A stretch of DNA of 64,000 nt from Bifidobacterium phasiani (GTDB lineage Bacteria > Actinomycetota > Actinomycetes > Actinomycetales > Bifidobacteriaceae). The translations under genes were made by a program, and so were the position numbers. The stretch spans positions 26,077-90,076 of the forward strand of contig NZ_JAHBBD010000010.1 of assembly GCF_019331775.1 (NCBI RefSeq), given 5' to 3'. The first letter of the stretch is position 1. Each line of letters begins with the position of its first letter. The notes beneath the pieces were generated by a model. It was not told the DNA's origin. It worked only from the letters and a program-made list of their open reading frames with translations, and did not search any database. This document shows, in pieces, positions 19,967-28,663 of the stretch.

Positions 19967-20499
19967 GATTCCGCCCTCCTATGCGCGTCGATCGCCGCAC
20001 ATCCGCCGCGCGGCGTGCCCACAGCATGGCAGACGACGCGCCGGCCGCGCCACCGCCGCGCGGGAATTTGTGGATTTGTGGACGGCGGCGGCGTTGTCCA
20101 CATCATTCCACGGCGTACGGCGCGACGACGGAGGCCGCCCCGGAAACGCAGGCTCGGCGCCGGATGGCGGGCGGACGCGATGCGGCAACGCGTCCGCGGC
20201 GACGGCCCGATGACGGAAGGCGGCGCAGCGATCCGGCGGAAAGCGGCGCAGCGATCCGATGGAAGCGACGCAGCAGTCCGAGGGAAGCGACGCCGCGGCC
20301 CGCACGGGGCGAGCATCGGGAATGACGACGCGCGGGACGGCCCGGAGGGGCATGCAAGGCCTTCCGTCTCCCGGACGGGAACGACGGCGCGGGAACGGCC
20401 CGGAGGCCCGCGCACGCGCGTCGCAGGCGGCCGGACGGGCCGGCGGTTAAGCTGGGTACGGGATGGACCACGCAACAGCACCATAAGAAGGCGGCAGTC
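19967..20499. other. 533-base gene-free region
   Basis: Divergent intergenic region between the unknown gene and the orphan regulator. It holds a TTGTCCACA (DnaA-box-like) at about 20094 next to TTTGTGGA repeats, then a short tandem repeat (20220-20298). I see no convincing coding frame with a ribosome site. Confidence 0.5.
20220..20298. repeat. Imperfect 22-23-base tandem repeat, about 3.5 copies
   Basis: Units begin at 20220, 20243, 20265 and 20287, each starting GCGGCGCAGC or GCGACGC and containing a TCCG core then GGAA. Copies 1 and 2 agree over their first 16 bases. Confidence 0.65.
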
Positions 20500-21300
20500 A
20501 TGCGAATCTTGCTGGTGGAGCCGAGCGGCGCGCTCGCGTCGGCGCTGGGCAACGCACTCGATCTGGAGTTCCATGAGGTCGACGTCGCGCCGACGGCCCG
20601 GCAGGCCGAGGCGCTGGCGGAGGACGGCCCCTACGACGTCATCGTGCTCGACGACGCCGCGACGGCCGACGACGGGACCGCGGACACGGCAGGCGACACG
20701 ACCGAAGGCACCGCCGGAGACGGCCGGCCCGCCGACGGGACGCCGGCGTTCGCCGCGCGCGCCCGCCGGGCCGGAACCCGCGTGCTGCTGCTGCGTTCGC
20801 CGCACCGCGTCACCAAGGGGACGCCCGGCGCCGACGTGTGGCGCGAGGCCGCACGCGCCTCCGACGCCGCGCCGTCCCCGCCCCCGCCGGGCACGCCGGC
20901 CGCCGTCCATGCCGACGCCGTCCTGGACAAGCCCTTCACCGATTCGGAGTTCCTCGCGCACATCCACGACCTCGAACGCCCGGCCTCCGCGTCGGACGGA
21001 AGCGGGCCGGGCGTGGTCACCTGCGGCGCGCTCACGCTCGACACGGCCCACGGCCGCGCGTACTACGACGACCTGTCCACCGCGCTGCCGCTGTCGCCGC
21101 GCGAGTACGGCGCGCTGGAGGCTCTGGTCAGGGCCGACGGCGCGTTCCTGAGCTTCGACGAGCTGGTCGGCATCGTCTGCGGCACCGGTCTGGCCTCGCA
21201 GCGCGAGGTCATGGCGCAGGCCATGTACTCGCTGACGGCCAAGCTGCGGCGGGTCGGGTTCTTCATCACCAAGCGCGGCGACCGCTACCGCATCCGCTGA
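20500..21300 (+). CDS. Orphan response-regulator-like protein with degenerate receiver
   Basis: About 266 residues. The N-terminus reads like a receiver (MRILLVEPSG), but the usual acidic pair is E7-P8, so only one acid remains. D51/D52 and the lysine K144 (VLDKPF) are kept. A low-complexity Asp/Thr/Gly/Ala-rich insertion (residues ~53-85) and a Pro-rich one (~120-135) interrupt the fold. The C-terminus is a winged-helix DNA-binding domain (LPLSPREYGALEALV, GDRYRIR). No kinase is next to it. It probably acts without phosphorylation, but that is inferred. AAGAAGG lies before the ATG. Confidence 0.75.
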   Translation: MRILLVEPSGALASALGNALDLEFHEVDVAPTARQAEALAEDGPYDVIVLDDAATADDGTADTAGDTTEGTAGDGRPADGTPAFAARARRAGTRVLLLRSPHRVTKGTPGADVWREAARASDAAPSPPPPGTPAAVHADAVLDKPFTDSEFLAHIHDLERPASASDGSGPGVVTCGALTLDTAHGRAYYDDLSTALPLSPREYGALEALVRADGAFLSFDELVGIVCGTGLASQREVMAQAMYSLTAKLRRVGFFITKRGDRYRIR

Positions 21301-21321
21301 GCGGCGTGCGCGGCCGCGCGC

Positions 21322-22911
21322 CTACAGGGCGAGGATCGGGGCCGGCGGCTCGGGACGCTCGTTCATCGCCGGCAGGTCGGCGGCGTCGCAGGCATAGAAC
21401 CGCGTAAGGTCGGCCGAGAACTTGGCCAGGCTCTCCCTGGCCGAATACAGCATGTGCCCCGCCGGGTAGTAGGTGAACGCCACGTTGCCGCGCAGCGGCC
21501 GGGGCAGCCCGAGGTGGTCGATGTCGTACTCGGTCTGGAAGAACGGGGTGCACAGGTCGTACCAGCCGTTGCCGATCAGCACCTTCAGCGTCGGCTGGTG
21601 CACGATCGCGGCCGCCAGGTCGGCGACGACCGAGGGGAAGGGGATGACGCCGCCCTCCGAGGCCTTCGCGCCGGACGGCAGGCGGTGCCACCACATCCAG
21701 CTCTTGCCCGGCTCCGTCGACTCCCAGTCGAAGTCGGCGTAGCCCTTGCGCTCGGGCGTGCGCGCCCAGCCCAGCTCGTCGCGCAGATATGCGTTCACCA
21801 GGCTCGAATACGCCGGGTCGAGGTACGCGTCGTCGACCACGAAGCTCTCGTCGTCGCGGACCCGGTCCATGTCGTAGCCGCTGGCGCGCCCGTCGTACCG
21901 GCCGACGATGCGGTCGTCGGCGCGCAGCAGCTGCTTGCGGAAGCGGGTGTCCAGCACGCGCAGGTCGGAGTCGGCCACATAGTCGGCGTCCAGCCCGGTC
22001 AGTTCGGCGAACCGCTCCGCCACGGCGCGCTTCGTCGCCTCGTCGAGCGAGTCGCCGGCGGCCAGGGCCTGGCGCAGCGGGCCGTTGGCGAAGGCGCGGG
22101 CCCGCCGCGCGTGCTCCTCGAGCGTGACCTGCGCGCCGGCCCTGCCGTGGTAGCGCGCCACCGTGGCGAAGGTCGGGAAGTAGCCGATGTAGAACTGGTC
22201 GTCCGTGTCGAAGCAGTGCGCGTAGTCCAGGATGTTCGAGATGAGCACCAGTCCGTTGAGCGCCACGCCGTCCTGCTGCAGCCGGTACGCGAGCGCGGCG
22301 CCGCGCGTGGTGCCGTACGACTCGCCGAGCACGTACTTGGGCGAGTTCCAGCGGCGGTACCGGGTCAGCCAGGCGCGGATGAACGCGCTGAAGCCCTTGA
22401 CGTCGCCGTCCACGCTCCACAGCTCGGCCTTGGCCTTGTCCAGGATGGTGGAGAAGCCGGTGCCGGGCGCGTCGATGAACACCAGGTCGGTGGAGGGCAG
22501 CATCGTCATCGGGTTGTCGGCGAGCGTGTAGGGCGCGGCGGGCACGGCCGCGGTGTCGACGACGTCGATGCGCCTGGGCGCGATCGAGCCGAGCAGCAGG
22601 AACGTCGAGGACGATCCGGGGCCGCCGTTGAAGATGAAGGTGACCGGGCGCGCGGCGTCGGGTTTGCCGTCCTCGCCCACGGCGGCGAACGCGGCGAAGA
22701 AGACGCTCGCGGCCGGCCGCGCCTTGGCCGTGTCGATGTTCAGCGTGCCGATGGTCGCGTCGTAGCGCCACTCGCGGCCCTCGAGCGTGATGGCGTGCCG
22801 TGTGGTGATCTCGCAGGGCTCGGGCAGGGTCTCCCCGTTCTCGGGACGGCCGGCCGAAGCCGATCCGCCTGCGTTCGGGTCCGGGGCCGTCGTGGTCCGT
22901 TCGTCGCTCAT
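21322..22911 (-). CDS. Serine carboxypeptidase-like protein (peptidase S10 family)
   Basis: About 529 residues with the S10 landmarks: the oxyanion region FNGGPGSSS (residues ~94-102), nucleophile S198 in LGESYGTTRG, the acid region near NGWYDLCTP, and the histidine in PAGHML. There is no signal peptide at the chosen start, so it may act in the cytoplasm, unlike eukaryotic vacuolar members. GAGGAACG precedes the ATG at 22909-22911; a much longer reading upstream lacks a ribosome site. S10 proteins are common in acidophilic and gut actinobacteria, but the substrate is unknown. Confidence 0.9.
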   Translation of the reverse strand: MSDERTTTAPDPNAGGSASAGRPENGETLPEPCEITTRHAITLEGREWRYDATIGTLNIDTAKARPAASVFFAAFAAVGEDGKPDAARPVTFIFNGGPGSSSTFLLLGSIAPRRIDVVDTAAVPAAPYTLADNPMTMLPSTDLVFIDAPGTGFSTILDKAKAELWSVDGDVKGFSAFIRAWLTRYRRWNSPKYVLGESYGTTRGAALAYRLQQDGVALNGLVLISNILDYAHCFDTDDQFYIGYFPTFATVARYHGRAGAQVTLEEHARRARAFANGPLRQALAAGDSLDEATKRAVAERFAELTGLDADYVADSDLRVLDTRFRKQLLRADDRIVGRYDGRASGYDMDRVRDDESFVVDDAYLDPAYSSLVNAYLRDELGWARTPERKGYADFDWESTEPGKSWMWWHRLPSGAKASEGGVIPFPSVVADLAAAIVHQPTLKVLIGNGWYDLCTPFFQTEYDIDHLGLPRPLRGNVAFTYYPAGHMLYSARESLAKFSADLTRFYACDAADLPAMNERPEPPAPILAL

Positions 22912-23080
22912 CGTTCCTCGTTTCGTCGTCGTTCGGTGGTGTCGCTGACCACTATAGCCGCGTCGGGCCGCCTCCCGGGTTCCGCTCCCCTTTCCCGCCC
23001 ACGCCCCTGTTCCCCCGTTTCCGTCGGACGCCGCGCGGCCGTTATGATGAATTGGTACCGTTCGATCGAGGGGAGTCACG

Positions 23081-23593
23081 ATGAGGCGGCTGTACATCAA
23101 GCAGAGGATGTTCACGTTCGGCGGCGAGAAGTTCGACGTCACCGACGGGGACGAGCGCCCGGTCTACCATGTCGAGGGCAGCTTCATGCACATCCCCAAG
23201 TCGTTCACGATCACCGACATGAACGGGTTCGAGGTGGCACGCGTCGAGAAGAAGACCTTCAGCTGGCTGCCGCATTTCAGCGTCATCGTCGGCGGGACCG
23301 AGGTCGCGGGCATCGACAAGGAGTTCTCGTTCCTCAAGCCGAAGTACCGCATCGACGCGCAGGGGCTGCGCATCGAGGGCGACTGGGCCGACCTGAACTT
23401 CACGGTCACGCGCGACGGCGAGACGGTCGCCGAGATCGCGCAGCGCTGGCTGAGCTGGGGCGACACGTACGAGGTCGCCGTGTACGACGACGCGCTGGAG
23501 ACGCTCATCGTCTCGCTGGTCATCGCCATCGACAAGGTCAAGGCCGACGAGGAGAGCGGCAGCGCCGCCGCGGCCGTCAACAATTCGTACTGA
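23081..23593 (+). CDS. LURP-one-related (YxjI-like) protein
   Basis: A 170-residue beta-barrel-type protein of the LURP-one/tubby-like C-terminal fold: MFTFGGEKFDVTDGDERPVYHVEG at the start, LKPKYRIDAQGL in the middle, and YEVAVYDD...LVIAIDKV at the end. The family is related to phospholipid scramblases, but bacterial roles are undefined. GGGGAG sits 6 bases before the ATG, and TATGAT at 23043-23048 is a possible -10 element. Confidence 0.87.
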   Translation: MRRLYIKQRMFTFGGEKFDVTDGDERPVYHVEGSFMHIPKSFTITDMNGFEVARVEKKTFSWLPHFSVIVGGTEVAGIDKEFSFLKPKYRIDAQGLRIEGDWADLNFTVTRDGETVAEIAQRWLSWGDTYEVAVYDDALETLIVSLVIAIDKVKADEESGSAAAAVNNSY

Positions 23594-23669
23594 CCGGATC
23601 GGCCCGGCGGATCGCATGGACGCCCGGACCGACCGGCCGAGGCGGGCGCACGGACGGGAGGGGGCGGTC

Positions 23670-24266
23670 ATGGCGCCGGTCGACGGACCCGCCCGCGGCA
23701 CGTGCCGCGGGCACGACGACGATGCCGCGGCCCGGCGGGAACGGGCCGTCGCCGAGTACTTCGCGATGTGGGTCTCGCGCGACTTCTCGCGTTTCGACGA
23801 GCTGTTCGCGCCGGAGTGCCGGTACGAGGAATGCTACGGCCCGGTCTACGTGGGGTTCGGCGAACTGCATCGGTGGATCGATGCGATGCTCGCCCGACAA
23901 CGGGTCGAGTCGTGGGACATCCATGAGTTCATCCACGCGGCGGACGGCCGCTCCCTCACCGTGACGTGGACGTTCGCCGCGACGGAGCGGGACTCCTACA
24001 TCTTCGACGGCGTCTCCATCGTGAGGTTCGACGACGACGGGCGCATCGCGCGCATCCGCGAGTTCCGGGCCGACCACCGGCGCCGGCGTCCGTTCGCCCC
24101 GGCGCCTGACGAGACCGACGCCCCTGAGGATGCGGGCGTGTCGGGCGGCGAAGTCGGGACGCCCCGATTCGACGGCCATGTCATCTTCGAACAACCCGAC
24201 GCGGATCACGGACCGCGATCGTCGGAATGCTGCGGAACGATTCGAGGAAGCGGAGCGCAGCCATGA
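23670..24266 (+). CDS. SnoaL-like / NTF2-fold protein
   Basis: About 198 residues; the first ~130 after a short N-terminal tail form the NTF2-like cone fold (AVAEYFAMWVSRDFSRFDELFAPECRYEECYGPVYVGFGEL ends the first half, and FDDDGRIARIREFRADH follows). Such proteins include ketosteroid isomerase-like enzymes and many of unknown function. The ATG at 23670 is chosen for its GGGAGGGGG ribosome site. The C-terminal ~50 residues are unrelated low-complexity sequence running to an ATGA overlap with the AAA ATPase gene, which suggests a drifted 3' end fused to foreign sequence. Function unknown. Confidence 0.75.
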   Translation: MAPVDGPARGTCRGHDDDAAARRERAVAEYFAMWVSRDFSRFDELFAPECRYEECYGPVYVGFGELHRWIDAMLARQRVESWDIHEFIHAADGRSLTVTWTFAATERDSYIFDGVSIVRFDDDGRIARIREFRADHRRRRPFAPAPDETDAPEDAGVSGGEVGTPRFDGHVIFEQPDADHGPRSSECCGTIRGSGAQP

Positions 24267-24997
24267 CCAGGAGGCTGTTCGTCCGCGAGGTGCGCATCGA
24301 CTGGGACGCGGCTCCGGACTCGTATGTCCGTTCGATTCCCGCGCTGCGCAGGTCATCGACATTGACGTTCACCGTACCGGTCACGTTCTTTGCCGGAACG
24401 AACGGCACGGGCAAGTCCACGTTGTTGGAGGCGATTGCGGCGGTCTATGGATTCAACCCCGAAGGAGGGACTCGCAACTATCGGTTCAGCACCTATGACG
24501 ACGTATCCGATCTGGCCGACGCCATCACGATGGTGCGGGACCTGCCGCCCACACGTTCCGGCATGTTCCTCCGCGCGGAATCGTTCTTCACGATGGCCAC
24601 GCAAGCCGCCGAATACGGAACATTCGGATTGCATGAACAGTCACACGGCCAGGGAATGATGGCGTTCATACGGATGTTCACCGGGCCGGGTCTGTACCTC
24701 ATGGACGAGCCGGAGTCCGCGTTATCGCCGCAGACGCAGCTCGAACTGCTGATTTACATCGACGAACTGACCAAGAGAGGGGCCCAGTTCATCATCGCTA
24801 CGCACTCCCCCATCCTGTTGGGGTTCCCGCACGCGACGATTCTGTCGTTCGGCGAGGACGGAATCCACACAATCGGATACGAGCAAACGGAGGCATATCG
24901 CATCACCGAACTGTTCATCAATCACCGGGCGTCACTGTTGCATCGGCTGTTTCGGGAAGACGAAGGCACAGACGGTCATGACGCGGATGAAAGATGA
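24263..24997 (+). CDS. AAA/ABC-type ATPase (AAA_21-like), unknown function
   Basis: A 244-residue ATPase with Walker A FAGTNGTGKSTLLEAIA, an ABC-like Q-loop region, Walker B LYLMDEPESALSPQTQ, and the switch histidine in IIATHSPILLG. It resembles the single-domain 'predicted ATPase' (COG3910-like) group. The start at 24263 has GGAG upstream and overlaps the previous stop (ATGA). Base composition is visibly lower in GC than the neighbours and codon use is more mixed, which suggests acquisition. No nuclease or other defence partner is adjacent, so a defence role is not supported. Confidence 0.85.
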   Translation: MTRRLFVREVRIDWDAAPDSYVRSIPALRRSSTLTFTVPVTFFAGTNGTGKSTLLEAIAAVYGFNPEGGTRNYRFSTYDDVSDLADAITMVRDLPPTRSGMFLRAESFFTMATQAAEYGTFGLHEQSHGQGMMAFIRMFTGPGLYLMDEPESALSPQTQLELLIYIDELTKRGAQFIIATHSPILLGFPHATILSFGEDGIHTIGYEQTEAYRITELFINHRASLLHRLFREDEGTDGHDADER

Positions 24998-25469
24998 AAA
25001 GAGAGGATTGCGTCCAGATATCTAGGCTCAAGACAGCGTATCTTGCTTAGATGATGCGGATTTGAAGACTTGCGGACATCGATCTTGCCTAGGTGAGGTG
25101 GCCAAACCGGGAAACCCAAGGTAGGATCGGCGAAATGACGCCAGCCATAGTCGGGGTATGGTGGCCAGGCGGCCTCAAGTAATCAAGATCGATGTCTGCA
25201 GAGGCCCAAATCCACTACACGTAAGAGAAATCATGCCGATTGCGGCGAAAAACAAGCCTTGGAATGACGGTTCATTGACGAACCGTCCTCGGAAAACCCG
25301 ATTTAAAGCCCACACAGGGGCCAGTCCGCGCCCCAATACGGACCGATACAGCAAGAATCGTCCCGCCTTCGACGCCATGTTGGCGAAGGCGGGACGATTC
25401 GTCATCGATATCGCCTGTCACTCCCCTCGATCACATCTGCTTCGCGGTCGAGACCGAGGGACGCACCGA
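24998..25469. other. 472-base lower-GC intergenic stretch
   Basis: No reading frame here has both a ribosome site and recognisable content. It holds a small inverted repeat (GACGGTTC at 25266-25273 with GAACCGTC at 25280-25287) and the large hairpin at 25355-25400. The composition resembles the ATPase gene to its left, so both may be one acquired segment. Confidence 0.5.
25355..25400. terminator. Perfect 17-bp inverted repeat between convergent genes
   Basis: Arms at 25355-25371 and 25384-25400 (GAATCGTCCCGCCTTCG and its complement) with a 12-base loop. It lies between the plus-strand ATPase and the minus-strand flavin protein, so it may terminate from both sides, although it has no T-run. 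Confidence 0.6.
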
Positions 25470-25874
25470 TCAGTCCTTTTCGATGGTCTTGCCGGCGTTC
25501 GCGCCGGAGGTGAGGTCCTGGATCTCGGTGATCTCCATGACCGGGATGGCGGCCGGGATCTTGGTGCCCTTCTCCTGGGCGACCTTGACCTGCGCGTCGT
25601 AGATCTCGCCCTCGGTGACGATGGTCACCGGGCCGCGGAAGCGGTAACCGCGCTTCTCGGCGAGGTTGGCCACGGCGATGACCAGCGGGCTGCCGTCCTG
25701 CAGGTTGCGGTAGACCTGGCCGGCGGTGCGCTCGTGGTAGGCCAGGTGATGGTCGTCGAGCACGAACATCGACATCTTCGGACCGAGATCGAGTTCGCCG
25801 TCCTTGCCGATCGTGGTGACCCACGCCAGGTTGTTTTCGATGAAGGTCTTCATCTCGTCGGTGAGCGTTGCCAT
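25470..25874 (-). CDS. Pyridoxamine 5'-phosphate oxidase-like flavin split-barrel protein
   Basis: A 134-residue protein with the split-barrel pattern: LTDEMKTFIENNLAWVTTIGKDGELDLGPK at the start, HLAYHERTAGQVYRNLQDGSPL in the middle, and KRGYRFRGPVTIVTEG after it. Family members bind FMN or F420 and reduce diverse substrates. AAAGGATGG precedes the ATG. Codon use is strongly biased (uniform AAG, ATC, GTC), which suggests high expression. Confidence 0.88.
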   Translation of the reverse strand: MATLTDEMKTFIENNLAWVTTIGKDGELDLGPKMSMFVLDDHHLAYHERTAGQVYRNLQDGSPLVIAVANLAEKRGYRFRGPVTIVTEGEIYDAQVKVAQEKGTKIPAAIPVMEITEIQDLTSGANAGKTIEKD

Positions 25875-25990
25875 ATGTCCATCCTTTCGTTAGACGTATC
25901 TCCAGCCTACTTCACCGGGCCGCGGTTCGCCCCGTGAAATCGCCGACTGTGACGAACATCACCACGCCGCCCGCGGAGCCTGGGGACCCG

Positions 25991-26998
25991 TCAGATGAAG
26001 TCGTAGGGCATGCAGTGGGCCACCAGCCAGAACACCCCGAGGCCGAGCACCAGCATCGCATGCGCGCCGGTGCCGGCGCCGCTCAGCCACCAGGCGACCA
26101 GGCCGATCACCGCGAACCGCGCCAGGTAGAACACGACGCGGCGCGCGCCGTCCCGCGGCCTGGTCTCCACGGTCATCCGGGTGAATCCCGCGCCCAGCGT
26201 GCGCCCGCCGCGCATCCAGGGGATCACCCATTCGGTCACGACGAGGCACGCCATGAACACCACCCGGTCCATGTCCGCTGTCAACGGCCTGAACCCGACG
26301 AACTGGATCGCGACGAGATAGATCACGGCCGCGCACGGCAGGCTCATGGCCCCGGTGATCACGTAGTCGATGCAGAAGGCGACGAGCCTGCGCACGAACC
26401 CGGGCTCCGTCACGATCGCATCGTCGTCGACGGCACGGCTCGGCAGCGCACGGTTGGCGAGCGCCGCGACGGCGTACCCCGCGAGCGCACCCGACGTGTT
26501 CCAGATCAGGTCGTCGACGTCGAACAGGCGGTAGGCGCACGGGTACAGGTGGAACGCGCCGGTGAGCTGCGCGGTCTCGATCAGCAGCGAGACCGCGAAC
26601 CCGGCGAGCGCCGCATGGCGGAGCCGCGCGTTCAGGAAGCGTCCGAGCATGAAGCCGAGCGGGACGAAGAACACCACGTTCATGCCGATCTGCAGCAGCG
26701 CGGTCACGCCGTCGGCGCGGATGTCGCCGATGAACTGCAGCGGGTTGAGCTGCGGGGCGAGATGGTGCGTCGCGCAGTATTCCGCGGGGTTCTCCGGCAT
26801 CGGATACAGCGTGAAGCATCCGAGCGCGAGCAGGTAGAGCACGCACCCGTAGGCCACAACGACCGATACGAAGCGGATGCGGTTCTCGCGGTGGTACAGG
26901 AGGGCGAGCACCGGCAGCGTGAGCAGCGCCGAGACGAACGGCCAGAGCGCCACCGCGAACATGAACGGTCGGCTGAAGCTGCCGAGGAATGCCATCAT
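25991..26998 (-). CDS. VanZ-RDD fusion membrane protein
   Basis: About 335 residues with two membrane domains: an N-terminal VanZ-like domain (LNPLQFIGDIRADG, NVVFFVPLGFMLGRF, SLLIETAQL, DVDDLIWNTSGALAGY; four to five helices) and a C-terminal RDD domain (RRLVAFCIDYVITGAMSL at about residue 210, GRTLGAGFTRMTVE). VanZ proteins are linked to glycopeptide susceptibility; RDD proteins may move ions or osmolytes. The fusion is seen in several Gram-positive lineages. GGGGAGAG precedes the double ATG, and the first is used. Confidence 0.88.
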   Translation of the reverse strand: MMAFLGSFSRPFMFAVALWPFVSALLTLPVLALLYHRENRIRFVSVVVAYGCVLYLLALGCFTLYPMPENPAEYCATHHLAPQLNPLQFIGDIRADGVTALLQIGMNVVFFVPLGFMLGRFLNARLRHAALAGFAVSLLIETAQLTGAFHLYPCAYRLFDVDDLIWNTSGALAGYAVAALANRALPSRAVDDDAIVTEPGFVRRLVAFCIDYVITGAMSLPCAAVIYLVAIQFVGFRPLTADMDRVVFMACLVVTEWVIPWMRGGRTLGAGFTRMTVETRPRDGARRVVFYLARFAVIGLVAWWLSGAGTGAHAMLVLGLGVFWLVAHCMPYDFI

Positions 26999-27279
26999 GG
27001 TTCTCTCCCCATCGGTGTGAGTGCGCGGCATGCCGCCGCCTGACACCATCCACGGTATTGCCGGCGGGACGCGTCGCCCATCGGCCGGACGGCCCATTTC
27101 GAGGCCGCGGGAGCGCCGGCATCCGTCTCGGGGATGACGTGTCGCGCGCACTCCGGGGCATCGGCGTCACGCGCGTCGACGCGGGCGATGCCGTATTGTT
27201 CCGTTCGCGGGATATATTCGGCATCGTCGGGACAGACGCCTTCGGTTGGGTTCGGCATACCGGCAGGCAGGGGGTTCGC

Positions 27280-27795
27280 ATGAGGGGGCATGGCACCGCG
27301 CATCGCCGGCGGCGCGTCATCGGCGGTCTGGCGGTTGTGGCGGCAATCGCACTGTTGGGGTACTTCTGGATCTGGCTGCCGACCCGGCCGGCGGACACCA
27401 GCCATCTGCGCGTCACGGTCTCCGATTCCGACCGTTTCACCAGGCGACAGCTCGATGACGCCGTGGCCATGCTGCTTGACGGGAAACGCGACTATCGCGG
27501 ATGCTCGATCGACGCCATCGTCTACGACGAGGCGTGGTCGGACCGGCTGCTGGCGTTGGAGAAGGAGACCATCGAATCCACGCCGGGCAGCGACTCGACG
27601 GTCTACAGTCGTGGCATCGCCCGGTACGGCGTGGAGGGCATGGCCGTATTTTCCACGGACTTCACCTGCGGCGAGAACGCCCCAAGCATGGGGTTCAGCC
27701 CCGGCACCACAAGCGGCTGGTACGACTTCCTCGCCTACGATCCGGACTCCCCCGACGCCGACCGCGGCTGGGTTCGGATCGACAGCGGGTGGTGA
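27280..27795 (+). CDS. Membrane-anchored protein of unknown function
   Basis: About 171 residues: a short basic N-terminus, one membrane helix (VIGGLAVVAAIALLGYFWIWL), then an external domain with two cysteines (CSIDAIVYDE, FTCGEN) that might form a disulphide. AGGGGG lies before the ATG. I do not recognise the domain. A similar small membrane-anchored unknown is at 28664-29089. Confidence 0.65.
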   Translation: MRGHGTAHRRRRVIGGLAVVAAIALLGYFWIWLPTRPADTSHLRVTVSDSDRFTRRQLDDAVAMLLDGKRDYRGCSIDAIVYDEAWSDRLLALEKETIESTPGSDSTVYSRGIARYGVEGMAVFSTDFTCGENAPSMGFSPGTTSGWYDFLAYDPDSPDADRGWVRIDSGW

Positions 27796-27885
27796 CGGCG
27801 GACGGCCGACCGTCGCGCCGCCATCACCATTCGAACGGCAAAGGCGGATTACGGCAGAAGACGAATCGGAGGTGGACCGCGACGG

Positions 27886-28563
27886 CTAGGGCAGGTCCAG
27901 CCGGCAGCCGGCGACGACGCTGCGCCGCCAGTCGTCCGGAGTGCGGCACGTCTTGCCGTGTTCGTCGATCAGACCGTGGAACTCCTTGAGATCCGCGATG
28001 CTCCACTCGTCGGTGAGGATGTGCGGCATGACGCGCCGGCGGAACCCCTCGTAGGATTTCGGCAGGTCGGCGACGCCCAGGGCTTCGAACAGGCGCCGGG
28101 CGTACGTGTCGGCCACGAACGCCGGACGGTCGAACACGTACAGCAGGATGTCGTCCGCGGTCTCCCCGCCGACGCCCGGCACGGCCAGCAGGTCACGGCG
28201 CAGGTCGTCGTCGCCTCGTCCAACGACACGCTGCGGAAAGTCCGGCCCCTCGCCGGGCAGGGTCGTCAGCCATGCGCACAGCGCCTTGAGGTACCGGCTC
28301 TTGGCGCGGTAGAACCCGGCGGGGCGGACCATGGCCTCAAGCTCGGCGTCCGGCAGGGCCACGATCGCCGCGGGGCGCAGCAGGTCGGCGGCCCTGAGCG
28401 CATCGAGCGCCGCCTCGGCGTTGGTCCACGACGCGTTCTGCACCAGCACCGCGCCGAGGACGATCTCGAAACGCGTCTCGGCGGGCCACCAGTGGGTCGG
28501 CCCCATGGCGTCGAGCAGCAGGTCGAACAGTCCGCGCACGTCAAGGATCCGGGTCTTCTCCAT
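27886..28563 (-). CDS. MagIII-like HhH-GPD DNA glycosylase (endonuclease III superfamily)
   Basis: About 225 residues. The helix-hairpin-helix is LLAVPGVGGETADDILL, with E134 where endonuclease III has its catalytic lysine, and the conserved catalytic D152 (FVADTYARRL). E at this position plus no C-terminal iron-sulphur cysteines matches the COG2231 group, which includes Helicobacter pylori MagIII, a 3-methyladenine DNA glycosylase. Removal of alkylated bases is therefore the likely role. The ATG at 28561-28563 begins MEKTRILD; a longer frame upstream is not supported. Confidence 0.83.
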   Translation of the reverse strand: MEKTRILDVRGLFDLLLDAMGPTHWWPAETRFEIVLGAVLVQNASWTNAEAALDALRAADLLRPAAIVALPDAELEAMVRPAGFYRAKSRYLKALCAWLTTLPGEGPDFPQRVVGRGDDDLRRDLLAVPGVGGETADDILLYVFDRPAFVADTYARRLFEALGVADLPKSYEGFRRRVMPHILTDEWSIADLKEFHGLIDEHGKTCRTPDDWRRSVVAGCRLDLP

Positions 28564-28626
28564 ACCGTCATCGTAGACCGTGCGGAGGCCGCGGGCCGCC
28601 GAACCACTGTTCCGAATCCGAATGCG

Positions 28627-28632
28627 TATAAT
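28627..28632 (+). promoter_or_regulatory. Consensus -10 element TATAAT
   Basis: A perfect TATAAT lies 32 bases upstream of the ATG at 28664, between two divergent genes. No good -35 element is visible. Confidence 0.5.
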
Positions 28633-28663
28633 CATTGATGCAGAACGAGCGTAAGGATGTCGC

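Noticed and set aside
20090..20105. TTGTCCACA with nearby TTTGTGGA repeats as a replication origin
   Set aside because: Too few sites, no dnaA or dnaN nearby and no AT-rich unwinding region.
20220..20298. Tandem repeat as a CRISPR array
   Set aside because: Units are contiguous, imperfect and have no spacers; no cas genes are present.
24263..24997. AAA ATPase as part of an anti-phage defence system
   Set aside because: No nuclease, reverse transcriptase or other effector partner is adjacent.
25175..25405. A 76-codon minus-strand frame in the low-GC intergenic region
   Set aside because: It has no ribosome site, spans the perfect hairpin and matches nothing known.
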